Source: Curtobacterium pusillum (GTDB lineage: Bacteria > Actinomycetota > Actinomycetes > Actinomycetales > Microbacteriaceae). From it: a DNA stretch of 64,000 bases. The translations under genes and the position numbers were made by a program. The stretch spans positions 434,001 to 498,000 of the forward strand of contig CP018783.1 of assembly GCA_002025645.1 (NCBI GenBank), in the 5' to 3' direction. Positions 5,738 to 13,889 of this stretch are shown piece by piece (the first letter of the stretch is position 1; the number at the start of each line of letters is the position of its first letter). The notes under the pieces were generated by a model. It was not told where the DNA came from. It ran no database searches and saw only the letters and a program-made list of their open reading frames with translations.

Positions 5738-7936
5738 GTGTCAACGCCGTACCCCGTCTTCGACCTCCCCGAACGCCTCGCCGCCAAGGCCGATCCGGCC
5801 CTGATCGCCGACGACGAGCGGCACTTCGCCGCGATCGCCGCCACCCTCGACACCTCGACCACGACCCTCACCCGACGACTCGACGAACTCCGCCGGACGC
5901 GTGCGGGCGACGGCGAGTACGCCGTGGAGCGCGACGCGGAGGTACGCCGGGTCACCCGCGAGCTCACGGCACTCCGGCGGTACGGGCTCGACCTCTGCAT
6001 CGGTCGGATGGTGTTCGCCGATCGCCCGGAGCCGGTGTACGTCGGACGCTCGGGCATGACCGACCAGGATCTCGACCGGTTGTTGGTCGACTGGCGTTCG
6101 GCGACCGCGGAACCGTTCTTCGCGGCGTCGCACGGGGACCCTCGCGGACTCGTGAGCCGCCGCCGCTACCGCTGGCAGCACGGGCGGATCGTCGACTACT
6201 GGGACGAAGCCTTCACCGACGAGGGACTGGCGCACACCGCGTCCCTGGACGACCAGTCCGCCTTCGTCGCGAGCCTCGGCACGAGCCGCAGCCCGCGCAT
6301 GCGCGACGTCCTCGGGACGATCCAGGCCGACCAGGACGCCGTGATCCGTGCGGACTCCGCAGGAGCGCTCGTGGTGGACGGTGGACCCGGGACGGGGAAG
6401 ACCGTCGTCGCGCTGCACCGCGCGGCGTACCTGCTGTACGCCGACCCGCGCGTGGCACCGCGGCACGGGGGAGTCCTGTTCGTCGGACCCACGCACGGCC
6501 ACCTGGACTACGTCGGGGACGTGCTGCCGGCACTCGGCGAGGACGGCGTTCGTCTGGCGACCCTGACCGACCTGGTGCCCGAGGGCACCGAGGTCCCCGA
6601 CGAGGCCGACCCGGACGTCGCGCGGGTCAAGGCGGGCACAGCGCTCACCCGGGCGGTCGAGCGAGCGGTCCGCGGGTACGAGCACCCGCCGGATCGGACG
6701 GTCGTGGTGGAGACGGACTGGGCGGACGTGCCGGTCACGCCGGACGTCTGGGCCGACGCGTTCGACGCGGCGGACCTGGGCGACCCGCACAACGCCGCAC
6801 GGTCCGACGTCTGGGAGGCACTGGTCGAGATCGTGACCAGTCGTCTGGCGGGAGCCGCACCGCCCAGGGCGATCCGTGCCTCCGTGGACGAGAGCGAGGC
6901 CCTGCGTGACGCGTTCCGCCGCTCCTGGCCCCTCCTCGACCCGGACGGCGTCGTCGCCGACCTGCTCGCGGTGCCGGACCACCTGGCACGGTGCGCGCCG
7001 GACCTGTCCGCGGCGGAACGCGCGCGCCTGCACCGCGCGGACGCGCGCGCGTGGACCCGGTCGGACCTGCCGGTGCTCGACGCTGCCCGACGGCGCATCG
7101 GCGACCCGACTGCTGCCGCGCGTGAGCGTCGCGTCGCGGCCGCCAGGGCCGCCGAACGCGAGCGCATGGACCGTGTGATCGAGGACCTCGTCGCGGCGGA
7201 CGACTCCGACCTGCAGCTGATGAGCGTGCTGCGCGGCGCGGACGCGCGGAACAGTCTCGACGACGACACCATGACGACGGCCCCGGAGGTCGACGCGCTG
7301 GCGGGTCCGTTCGCGCACGTCGTCGTCGACGAGGCCCAGGAACTCACGGACGCCGAGTGGCTGATGCTGCTCCGGCGGTGCCCGAGCAGGAGCTTCACGA
7401 TCGTCGGGGACCGGACCCAGGCGCGCGAACCGTTCACCGAGTCGTGGGCGGACCGGCTCGCCCGGATCGGGCTCCGTGACGCGCGGACCGCCCACCTCCG
7501 GATCAACTACCGCACGCCGTCCGAGGTCATGGCGGTCGCGGAACCGGTCATCCGCGCCGCGGTGCCGAACGCGAACGTCCCGACCTCGATCCGCGACTCC
7601 GGCGTGCCGGTGCACCACGGATCCACCGACGAGCGCGACGCGATCCTCGAGGAGTGGGCTGCGGCGAGCGCCGACGGGATCGCGTGCGTGATCGGCGACC
7701 GCGGGTACGTCGGGTCGGAGCGGATCCGTTCGCTCGCACCGGAAGCGACGAAGGGGCTGGAGTTCGACCTCGTCGTCCTGGTCGATCCCGAGCGGTGGCG
7801 ACCGGTCGACCGCTACGTGGCGATGACGCGGGCGACGCAGCGGCTGGTCGTGCTGACCGACGACGGCGCCACGACGACGAGCGCACCGGTCAGCGTGGCC
7901 CTCGACGGAGCAGGACGAACGCCAGCACCGCGGTGA
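5738..7936 (+). CDS. helR: HelR/HelD-like superfamily 1 ATPase (RNA polymerase recycling motor)
   Basis: Superfamily-1 UvrD-like ATPase of 732 residues. The N-terminal region (FDLPERLAAKADPALIADDE) is typical of actinobacterial HelR, which removes stalled or rifamycin-bound RNA polymerase from DNA and confers rifamycin tolerance. Walker A GGPGTGKT is near 214, Walker B VVVDEAQEL near 527, then TIVGDRTQAR, KGLEFDLVVL (about 671) and YVAMTRATQRL. GTG 5738 is chosen over an upstream TTG at 5699 because the latter lies inside the RAE palindrome; the transcript is probably leaderless. The 3' end overlaps the convergent MFS gene by 47 nt. Confidence 0.92.
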   Translation: MSTPYPVFDLPERLAAKADPALIADDERHFAAIAATLDTSTTTLTRRLDELRRTRAGDGEYAVERDAEVRRVTRELTALRRYGLDLCIGRMVFADRPEPVYVGRSGMTDQDLDRLLVDWRSATAEPFFAASHGDPRGLVSRRRYRWQHGRIVDYWDEAFTDEGLAHTASLDDQSAFVASLGTSRSPRMRDVLGTIQADQDAVIRADSAGALVVDGGPGTGKTVVALHRAAYLLYADPRVAPRHGGVLFVGPTHGHLDYVGDVLPALGEDGVRLATLTDLVPEGTEVPDEADPDVARVKAGTALTRAVERAVRGYEHPPDRTVVVETDWADVPVTPDVWADAFDAADLGDPHNAARSDVWEALVEIVTSRLAGAAPPRAIRASVDESEALRDAFRRSWPLLDPDGVVADLLAVPDHLARCAPDLSAAERARLHRADARAWTRSDLPVLDAARRRIGDPTAAARERRVAAARAAERERMDRVIEDLVAADDSDLQLMSVLRGADARNSLDDDTMTTAPEVDALAGPFAHVVVDEAQELTDAEWLMLLRRCPSRSFTIVGDRTQAREPFTESWADRLARIGLRDARTAHLRINYRTPSEVMAVAEPVIRAAVPNANVPTSIRDSGVPVHHGSTDERDAILEEWAAASADGIACVIGDRGYVGSERIRSLAPEATKGLEFDLVVLVDPERWRPVDRYVAMTRATQRLVVLTDDGATTTSAPVSVALDGAGRTPAPR

Positions 7937-9131
7937 GCGCGTAGGCGCCCGCCTGGAGCTCGAGCAGGGGGAGTGTGCCGATCGGTTCCTGCAGGAGGCC
8001 CGCTGCGGTGATCCCGATCGCCTGACCGATCGCCTGCCCGAGGCCGAGCGCGGCGAAGGCGCTGCCCCGGCGTGAGCCGTCCGTCGCCTGTTGGAGCAGG
8101 CTCGTCATGCCCGCACCCATGAACACGGCGGGCACGCCGATGGCCGCGAAGAGCACGGCGTAGAGCGGCACGGCGTGGGACACGAACGAAGCGTTCCAGC
8201 AGAGCACGGTGATGACCGTGAACGCGCTCGATCCGATGAGCGCGAGCCGCAGCGCGTCGATCCTCGCGCCCAGGACGCCGAGCGCGAGGCCGGCGCCGAT
8301 CGCGCCGATCGCCTGCACGCCGCGCAGCAGCCCGACGTCGGCTTCGTCGCCGCGGATCACGTCGGTCACGAAGAAGACGAACAGCACGAGGAAGAGCCCC
8401 TGCGCGATCGACGCCACGGTGGTCACCAGGACGAGGTCCCGTGTCGGTCGGTCCGTCAGGGCGCGGAGGACACCCCCGGCCCTCGGGCCGTCCGCTCTCG
8501 TGTCGGCAGGCGGCACCGCGTCGGCGCGGCGTTCGCGGGGCAGGCTGAGGACCAGGGCGGCAGCGACGACGTACGACGCGACGTCGATCAGCGTCACCGT
8601 CGCGATCGACCCGACGGCGAGGAGCACGCCGCCGAGCGGGCCGCCGATGATCCGGCCGAGGTCGTTGTTCAGCCCGACGAGCGCGTTGGCCGAGTTCGCG
8701 CGCTCCAGTCCGACGAGCGTCGGGAGCAGCGCGTTCTTGGCCGGCAGGAAGAAGGCGCCGAACGACGCCTGGGCGACGATCACGCCGTACACGATCGGCA
8801 GTTCGGAGCGGTCGTGCACGAGGAGCAGCGGCAGGAGCGTCGTCGCCTGACCGATCATCGCGACGACCATCGCGAGCCGGTGCGACAGTCGATCGGTGAC
8901 CCGCGCCACGACCGGGGCGAGCAGCACCGGCGGGGCGAGCTCGAGGAGGAACGCGACCGACGTCCCGACGGCGGACCCGGTGAGTTGGAGGACGACGAGC
9001 GGCAGCGCGATGAACATCAGCCAGTCGCCGGTGTCCGAGACGAGTCCGGCGAGCCACAGCCGTCGGAACGCGGGCACCGCCATCGCCGAGCCCGCGGGGC
9101 CGGGGCGGGTGGCGGTCCGGACCTCGGTCAC
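7890..9131 (-). CDS. MFS transporter, probable drug exporter
   Basis: 413-residue multi-pass protein resembling the MFS_3/enterobactin-exporter type. It begins FRRLWLAGLVSDTGDWLMFI, has the cytoplasmic RVTDRLSHR loop, and hydrophobic segments throughout consistent with about 12 helices. It also contains SFGAFFLPAKNALLP and GAGMTSLLQQATDGSRRG, typical of this group. Start is GTG at 9131, overlapping the stop of the upstream ArsR-type gene by 4 nt (GTGA), so the pair is one translationally coupled operon. The substrate cannot be read from sequence; the regulator suggests induction by a small molecule. Confidence 0.9.
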   Translation of the reverse strand: MTEVRTATRPGPAGSAMAVPAFRRLWLAGLVSDTGDWLMFIALPLVVLQLTGSAVGTSVAFLLELAPPVLLAPVVARVTDRLSHRLAMVVAMIGQATTLLPLLLVHDRSELPIVYGVIVAQASFGAFFLPAKNALLPTLVGLERANSANALVGLNNDLGRIIGGPLGGVLLAVGSIATVTLIDVASYVVAAALVLSLPRERRADAVPPADTRADGPRAGGVLRALTDRPTRDLVLVTTVASIAQGLFLVLFVFFVTDVIRGDEADVGLLRGVQAIGAIGAGLALGVLGARIDALRLALIGSSAFTVITVLCWNASFVSHAVPLYAVLFAAIGVPAVFMGAGMTSLLQQATDGSRRGSAFAALGLGQAIGQAIGITAAGLLQEPIGTLPLLELQAGAYALTAVLAFVLLRRGPR

Positions 9132-9697
9132 CGGTCCGGTCCGAAGCCGAGGCGCGGGAACGCGGAGAGCGAGAGGTGCACGTGCTCGGCGTCGGCCGGG
9201 GTGCCCTGACGGGTCGCCTGGATGTACGGACGGACGACCGCGTCCAGGCGTTCGACGACCTCGGCCAGCTCGGACGGCGTGAGTGCGAGTCCGTACGTGG
9301 CGTGGACGTCGACGTCGCGCCACCCCTGCGGCACCGCGTCGCGGCCGCGGAGGTACTCGCGCAGCAGGTGGTGGTCGAGTTCGACGGAGGCAGCGAGCAT
9401 GCGGTCCAGCCCTGCGAGGTCCGCCGGATCGACGCCGTCGGTGGTGAAGCCGGTGATGGTCGTGCGCCACGGCCGCGACCGACCGTCGCCCGACGGGTCG
9501 GGTTCGACCAGCCCGTGGGACGCGAGCACCCGGAGGTGGTAGCTGCAGTTCGACGGGGTGTCCCCGACCGCGCGGGCGCACTGCGATGCCGTCGCGGGAC
9601 CGGCGGAGGCCAGGTAGCCGAGGACGTCGAGCCGCACCGGGTGGGACAGGGCATCGAGGACGCCGGGGTCGGCGAGGTTCGGACGGTTCTCCTGCAC
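9128..9697 (-). CDS. ArsR-type winged-helix transcriptional regulator
   Basis: 189 residues. The HTH spans ALSHPVRLDVLGYLASAG through SQCARAVGDTPSNCSYHLRV and LASHGLVEPD, the usual ArsR/HTH_20 layout. The longer C-terminal half carries no obvious metal-binding cysteine cluster, so a metal sensor is unlikely. Start is GTG at 9697 because GAGGGAG lies 6 nt upstream. First gene of a two-gene operon with the MFS exporter. A 25-bp perfect inverted repeat (9709-9733) sits directly in front, consistent with autorepression. Confidence 0.9.
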   Translation of the reverse strand: MQENRPNLADPGVLDALSHPVRLDVLGYLASAGPATASQCARAVGDTPSNCSYHLRVLASHGLVEPDPSGDGRSRPWRTTITGFTTDGVDPADLAGLDRMLAASVELDHHLLREYLRGRDAVPQGWRDVDVHATYGLALTPSELAEVVERLDAVVRPYIQATRQGTPADAEHVHLSLSAFPRLGFGPDR

Positions 9698-9708
9698 GGC
9701 GGCTCCCT

Positions 9709-9733
9709 CGATCTGAAAAGGTCTTTCAGATCG
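9709..9733. promoter_or_regulatory. ArsR-type operator, perfect 10-bp-arm palindrome
   Basis: Arms CGATCTGAAA and TTTCAGATCG flank AGGTC. A degenerate second copy (ATCTGCAAAT through TTTCAGGT, 9751-9771) lies 40 bp away, about four helical turns. Both are upstream of the arsR-type gene and absent elsewhere in the window by eye. Confidence 0.75.
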
Positions 9734-9750
9734 TACGTCCGAGCCCCGGA

Positions 9751-9771
9751 ATCTGCAAATGTCTTTCAGGT
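9751..9771. promoter_or_regulatory. Second, degenerate copy of the ArsR-type operator
   Basis: Matches the 9711-9731 core at most positions, sharing the right half GTCTTTCAG. It lies between the regulator promoter and the 3' end of the XRE gene. Confidence 0.5.
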
Positions 9772-9791
9772 CTGGAGGTGCCAGGGCATCC

Positions 9792-10625
9792 TCAGTGCGG
9801 GGTGAGCTCCTGCAGCCCGGTGACGCGGAGGAGATCCAGCTTCGCGGCGTCCTCCGTCCCCGGGACGGCCGTGTAGACGACGATGCGGAGATCACCGCCG
9901 GGCACGCTCAGCACGTCGCAGTCGATCTCGATCGGGCCGACCGGCGTCCGGACGGTCTTGCGGCTGGCACGGTGCTCGGCGACGCGGCCGGTGTTCCAGC
10001 GCCGTTCGAACTCGGGGGAGTCCCGACGGAGCCGTGCGACGAGCTCGGCCAGGTCGCGGTCGGCGGGGTAGCGGCCGAGCGCGGCACGGAGGTCGGCGGC
10101 GAGGTCGCTGGAGAACTCCTCCTGGTGGGTGTCGTCCCACTCGACACCGTCGTGGCCGTGCATGAAGTGCCGCCACACCAGGTTCCGCTCGATGCCCGTG
10201 TACCGGCTCGGGTCCCCGGTCATCGCCGCCCAGAGGTCGTTCCACAGGACGATGTCGTGCGTGGCCGTGAACACCGCGAGCGGCACGTCGCCGAGACGGT
10301 CGACGATCCGCTGCACACCCGGGGTGACGTGCCGGGGCACCACCAGACGGGAGGGCGGCACCACAGAAGCGACACGGCAGAGGTGGTCGCGTTCCTCCTC
10401 GGTGAGGCGGAGCGCGGTCGCGAGCGCGCTGAGGAGCTGCGCGGACGGGTTCGTGGCGCGGCCCTGCTCGAGTCGGACGACGTAGTCGACGCTCACCCCG
10501 GCCAGCGCAGCGAGCTCCTCGCGACGGAGGCCGGGCGTCCGTCGGCCGGGCCCGGCCGGCAGGCCGACCTCCTCCGGACGCACCCGGTCTCGCCAGGAAC
10601 GCAGCACACTCGCGAACTCGCTCAT
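9792..10625 (-). CDS. XRE-family regulator with MmyB-like ligand-binding domain
   Basis: 277 residues. The N-terminal Cro/CI-type HTH contains GLRREELAALAGVSVDYVVRL (about 31-51), followed by the RATNPSAQLLSALATAL helix. The C-terminal domain has IVLWNDLWAAMTGDPS and RNLVWRHFM, typical of the MmyB/MLTR ligand-binding domain. Start is ATG at 10625; a second in-frame ATG lies 9 nt upstream. It is divergent from a short-chain dehydrogenase with about 100 bp between starts. That arrangement is very common for this family, which usually represses the adjacent oxidoreductase. Confidence 0.92.
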   Translation of the reverse strand: MSEFASVLRSWRDRVRPEEVGLPAGPGRRTPGLRREELAALAGVSVDYVVRLEQGRATNPSAQLLSALATALRLTEEERDHLCRVASVVPPSRLVVPRHVTPGVQRIVDRLGDVPLAVFTATHDIVLWNDLWAAMTGDPSRYTGIERNLVWRHFMHGHDGVEWDDTHQEEFSSDLAADLRAALGRYPADRDLAELVARLRRDSPEFERRWNTGRVAEHRASRKTVRTPVGPIEIDCDVLSVPGGDLRIVVYTAVPGTEDAAKLDLLRVTGLQELTPH

Positions 10626-10727
10626 GCCCACCATCCTCGCCCCGCGCCTCCCGGCTTCCCTGGTACTGGTGGTCCCACTGTCGAGCGGTGCCTGGGGGAC
10701 CCGGCCACGGGGGCGGAGGGTGGGGGC

Positions 10728-11408
10728 ATGACAACGACACTCATCACCGGAGCCAACCGCAGTCTCGGGCTCGAGACCGTCCGCCGCCTCGTCGAGGCGG
10801 GCCACACCGTGTACGCCGGCATGCGCGACCCGTCGCGCGGCGACGAGGCACGGGCGCTCGGCGCGCACGTCGTCCAGCTGGACGTCACCGACCAGTCCTC
10901 GGTCGACCGTGCTGTCGGCGAACTGCCCGGACTCGACGTGCTCGTCAACAACGCGGGCATCCTCGGGACGTCGTTCGGGGTCGACGACCTCGACGCCGAC
11001 GCCATCGCCGCGGTGCTCGACACGAACGTGACCGGGGTGGTGCGCGTGACGCAGGCTGCGCTGCCGCTGCTGCGGGAGTCGGCGAACCCGGTGATCGTGA
11101 ACGTCGCCTCCGGCGTGGGCTTCCCCCGGTGGCTGACGACCCCGGGCCGGGACGAGTACCCGGTGCCGGCGGTGCCGTACCCGGCGTCGAAGGCAGCGCT
11201 CATCGCGGTGACCGTGCAGTACGCGAAGCTCCTGCCGGGGTTCCGGGTGAACGCGAGTGACCCCGGGTACACCGCGACGGAGTTCAACGGGTTCGGCGGG
11301 CACCAGACCGTCACCGAGGGCACCGACGCCACGGTCACGCTGGCGACGATCGGCGCGGACGGTCCGACGGGCGAGTTCCACGACCGGACGGGCGTCATCG
11401 CGTACTGA
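10728..11408 (+). CDS. Short-chain dehydrogenase/reductase
   Basis: 226-residue NAD(P)-dependent classical SDR. The cofactor loop is LITGANRSLG (5-14); then LDVT, VLVNNAGILG and catalytic YPASK (YxxxK). The ATG at 10728 has GGAGGG 7 nt upstream. Divergent from, and probably controlled by, the XRE/MmyB-type regulator. Substrate unknown; the closest general match is the group annotated as SDR family NAD(P)-dependent oxidoreductase. Confidence 0.92.
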   Translation: MTTTLITGANRSLGLETVRRLVEAGHTVYAGMRDPSRGDEARALGAHVVQLDVTDQSSVDRAVGELPGLDVLVNNAGILGTSFGVDDLDADAIAAVLDTNVTGVVRVTQAALPLLRESANPVIVNVASGVGFPRWLTTPGRDEYPVPAVPYPASKAALIAVTVQYAKLLPGFRVNASDPGYTATEFNGFGGHQTVTEGTDATVTLATIGADGPTGEFHDRTGVIAY

Positions 11409-11436
11409 CGCGCCGCGGGCGCCGCACTGCGCGATG

Positions 11437-11487
11437 GTGAGCAGAAGGTGTCGGGTCGGCGGGACGGACCCGACATCTTCTGCTCAC
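11437..11487. repeat. 51-bp hairpin, 21-bp arms
   Basis: The left arm begins GTGAGCAGAAGGTGTC (11437-11457) and the right arm ends CTTCTGCTCAC (11467-11487), with one G/T mismatch and a 9-bp loop. It follows the SDR stop by 28 bp and probably serves as a terminator for it and the convergent GNAT gene. It does not belong to the CTGGAGGCGCGG family, a core of which lies next to it at 11518-11529. Confidence 0.65.
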
Positions 11488-11517
11488 GGAGTGCGTCACG
11501 ACCGGGCGCGGGACGGC

Positions 11518-11529
11518 CTGGAGGCGCGG
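11518..11529. repeat. CTGGAGGCGCGG core, single arm
   Basis: One arm of the dispersed palindrome family, preceded by GGC as in the 15527 copy. No matching second arm is seen nearby. Confidence 0.45.
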
Positions 11530-11585
11530 CTTGCGTCCGACGTGCGGGCTCGGCCGGTCCCGTGGCCGGGTCGCAGAGCGTCGGT

Positions 11586-12026
11586 TCAGTCGTGCACGTC
11601 GGCACCGAAACCCGGTCCGGGGCGCATCATCCACCCTGCGGCGTCGGTGAGCGGGCGGAAGCCGAACCGTTCGTACAGCCCGTGGGCGTCGGCGGTGAAG
11701 AGCGCGAACCGCTTCAGGCCGAGCGGCTCGATCGCGTCGGTCACGCCCTGCACGAGGGCGACACCGACACCTCGGCCGCGCGAGTCCGGGTCGACGAAGA
11801 CGTCGGCGAGCCAACCGAACGTCACACCGTCGGTGATCACCCGCGCGTAGCCGAGCTGCTGGCCGGTGGCCTCGTCGTAGACGCCGAAGTTCCGGGAACC
11901 CGCGATGATCGCCTGCTGCGTGGCGAGGTCCCGCCCGCGTGCCCAGTAGGACTCCTCGCTCAGCCATCGGTGGACGCGGGCGACGTCGAGGTCGTCGGGA
12001 TCGGCGGAGAATCGCAGTCCGTTCAT
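11586..12026 (-). CDS. GNAT-family N-acetyltransferase
   Basis: 146 residues. The acetyl-CoA-binding segment is WLADVFVDPDSRGRGVGVAL (motif A, RGRGVG at about 86-91), followed by the C-terminal HGLYERFGFRPL strand-helix typical of small-molecule GNATs. ATG at 12026 is preferred over an in-frame upstream start at 12146, which would run into the divergent alcohol dehydrogenase promoter and coding start. Substrate unknown. Confidence 0.9.
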   Translation of the reverse strand: MNGLRFSADPDDLDVARVHRWLSEESYWARGRDLATQQAIIAGSRNFGVYDEATGQQLGYARVITDGVTFGWLADVFVDPDSRGRGVGVALVQGVTDAIEPLGLKRFALFTADAHGLYERFGFRPLTDAAGWMMRPGPGFGADVHD

Positions 12027-12105
12027 GCAGCCAGTGAACCGGCGGACGAGCGACGCGCGCAACGGCCGATCCGCCTCCCGTGGCCCGGCCTGCGACGATG
12101 GTCGG

Positions 12106-13137
12106 ATGCGCGCTGTCCAGTACGAGTCCTTCGGTTCCGTCCCCACGATCGTCGAGGTCCCGGACCCGACCGCACCCGAGGACGGCGTGGTCGTCCGGGT
12201 GGCTGCGACCGGTGTGTGCCGGAGCGACTGGCACGCGTGGAAGGGTCACGACGACTCCGTGGTGCTCCCGCACGTCCCGGGTCACGAGTTCGCCGGCGTG
12301 GTGTCCGCGGTCGGCTCCGGTGTGCGTGGATTCGCCGTGGGGGACCGGGTCACCGCCCCGTTCGTCTTCGCGTGCGGCGAGTGCGAGCAGTGCCTGGACG
12401 GTGCGACGCAGGTCTGCACCCGACAGCAGCAGCCCGGGTTCACGCTGCCCGGCTCCTACGCCGAGGCCGTGGTGGTCCCGCACGCCGACGTGAACCTGGT
12501 GGTGTTGCCGGATGCCGTCGGGTTCGCCGAGGCCGCCGGACTCGGTTGTCGGTTCGGGACCGCCTACCACGCGTTGCACGCCCGGGGACGGGTCACCGCA
12601 GGGGAGTGGGTGGCGGTGTTCGGCTGCGGGGGAGTCGGGCTGTCCACCGTCCTCGTGGCGGTCGCCGCCGGGGCGAACGTCGTGGCGGTGGACGTCTCAC
12701 CGGCCGCACTCGCACGCGCCGAGGCCCTCGGCGCGGTCGCGGTGTCGATGGACGACGCCGTCGGGGCCACCGTGCGACGGATCACCGGTGGCGGGGCCCA
12801 CGTGTCCGTGGACGCGTTCGGGAGCCGCGCGACCTCCGTCGCCGCGGTCGCTTCGTTGCGGCCGCGCGGTCGTCACGTCCAGGTCGGGCTGCTCCTCGAC
12901 GACGAGGCAGTGCCGGCGATCCCGATGGGTCGCGTCATCGGGGAGGAACTCGAACTGCTCGGCAGCCACGGGATCTCGGTGGGGGAGTACGCCGCGATGC
13001 TCGACGACGTCGTGGCGGGACGACTCCGCCCGGCTGAGTCGATCGGACGCACGATCGGGTTCGACGAGCTGCCCGAGGCGATCCTGGCGATGGACCAGCC
13101 CGCGACGTCCGCCGGTATGACGGTCGCAGTGCTCTGA
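12106..13137 (+). CDS. Zinc-dependent alcohol dehydrogenase (MDR family)
   Basis: 343 residues, NAD(P)-dependent oxidation or reduction of an alcohol/aldehyde. The catalytic zinc region is TGVCRSDWHAW with PHVPGHEFAG; the structural zinc site has four cysteines in CGECEQCLDGATQVC. The Rossmann loop is GCGGVGLSTV. ATG at 12106; the longer in-frame start at 12025 would overlap the divergent GNAT start. The 3' end is convergent with the RibD-C-type gene, whose frame runs on antisense through 12697-13137. Confidence 0.94.
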   Translation: MRAVQYESFGSVPTIVEVPDPTAPEDGVVVRVAATGVCRSDWHAWKGHDDSVVLPHVPGHEFAGVVSAVGSGVRGFAVGDRVTAPFVFACGECEQCLDGATQVCTRQQQPGFTLPGSYAEAVVVPHADVNLVVLPDAVGFAEAAGLGCRFGTAYHALHARGRVTAGEWVAVFGCGGVGLSTVLVAVAAGANVVAVDVSPAALARAEALGAVAVSMDDAVGATVRRITGGGAHVSVDAFGSRATSVAAVASLRPRGRHVQVGLLLDDEAVPAIPMGRVIGEELELLGSHGISVGEYAAMLDDVVAGRLRPAESIGRTIGFDELPEAILAMDQPATSAGMTVAVL

Positions 13138-13737
13138 GCCATCCTCAGCGCTTCGGCGGTAGACGTCCGCCTTCGCCCCGCCCTCGAACACCGTCGAACT
13201 GACCAGTGTCAGATCCAGTTCGTCCTGCAGCCCGGAGAAGATCCCGTCGCCGGCACCGAGGGCCACCGGGAGCACCACCAGGCGGTACTCGTCGACGAGT
13301 CCCGCTGCCACGAGGCTCCGGCAGAAGTCCGTGCCGCCCTGGGCGAGCACGTCCGCGCCGTCCTCGGAACGCAGACGGTCGATCTCGCTCGTCAGGTCGC
13401 CGTTCGCCACCCGGGCGCCGGTCCAGGTCGCGGCGGCGGGGGAGTCCGCCCCGCCCACGTCGACCGTCGCCGGGTCGAACGAAGCCTGTCGGGTGAACAC
13501 GACCTTCGGGATGGTGTTCATGGCCCCGGCGACGGGAGTCGTCGCGTTCGCCCAGAACCCCGCGATCGACTCGAACGACCGTCGACCGAACGCGTGCACG
13601 CCGGCACTCGACACCGTGTCGAGCACCCACGCGGCCGAGTCCGGACTCGCGGCACGGAACATCCAATCGGACTCCGCACGTGCGCCGGCGACGTAACCGT
13701 CGAGGGACATGGACATCTTCAGGACGAGCTTCCGCAT
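12697..13737 (-). CDS. Dihydrofolate reductase-like (RibD C-terminal) protein with frameshifted 3' end
   Basis: Residues 1-195 (13153-13737) are a complete RibD-C/DHFR-fold reductase: LVLKMSMSLDGYVAG at the start, HAFGRRSFE, VLAQGGTDFCRSLV and DEYRLVVLPVALG. Relatives normally end soon after VYRP. Here the frame continues VYRRSAEDG and reads about 150 residues antisense to the alcohol dehydrogenase, stopping at 12697. One extra C in the coding strand at the CGCCG run near 13154-13157 would restore V-Y-R-P-K-R-stop, with TGA at 13145-13147. So a 1-nt deletion, or a sequencing error, has probably lost the native stop. Start ATG at 13737. Confidence 0.75.
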   Translation of the reverse strand: MRKLVLKMSMSLDGYVAGARAESDWMFRAASPDSAAWVLDTVSSAGVHAFGRRSFESIAGFWANATTPVAGAMNTIPKVVFTRQASFDPATVDVGGADSPAAATWTGARVANGDLTSEIDRLRSEDGADVLAQGGTDFCRSLVAAGLVDEYRLVVLPVALGAGDGIFSGLQDELDLTLVSSTVFEGGAKADVYRRSAEDGSEHCDRHTGGRRGLVHRQDRLGQLVEPDRASDRLSRAESSRHDVVEHRGVLPHRDPVAAEQFEFLPDDATHRDRRHCLVVEEQPDLDVTTARPQRSDRGDGGRAAPERVHGHVGPATGDPSHGGPDGVVHRHRDRAEGLGACECGR

Positions 13738-13834
13738 GGGACACCGCCGGTTCCGAGCACTCCGCAGTGCTCACGACGGCGATGCTAGAGGGGAGCAGCG
13801 CAGACCACCAGGGCACGGGCTCGACCCGCATGAG

Positions 13835-13853
13835 TTGACATAATATGCATTAT
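13835..13853 (-). promoter_or_regulatory. AT-rich island, possible promoter
   Basis: TTGACATAATATGCATTAT is strikingly AT-rich for this genome. On the minus strand it offers TATTAT (13840-13845) as a -10 for the RibD-C-type gene about 100 nt away, but no good -35 is present. ATAAT and ATTAT also form a small inverted repeat. Confidence 0.3.
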
Positions 13854-13889
13854 CGGCGCATTGCCACGTGCGCAGGTACGCCCCGCGCA

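Noticed and set aside
8703..8720. CTCCAGTCCG in the MFS gene as another repeat copy
   Set aside because: Only a short partial match, explained by ordinary codons for a conserved Leu-Glu-Arg segment.
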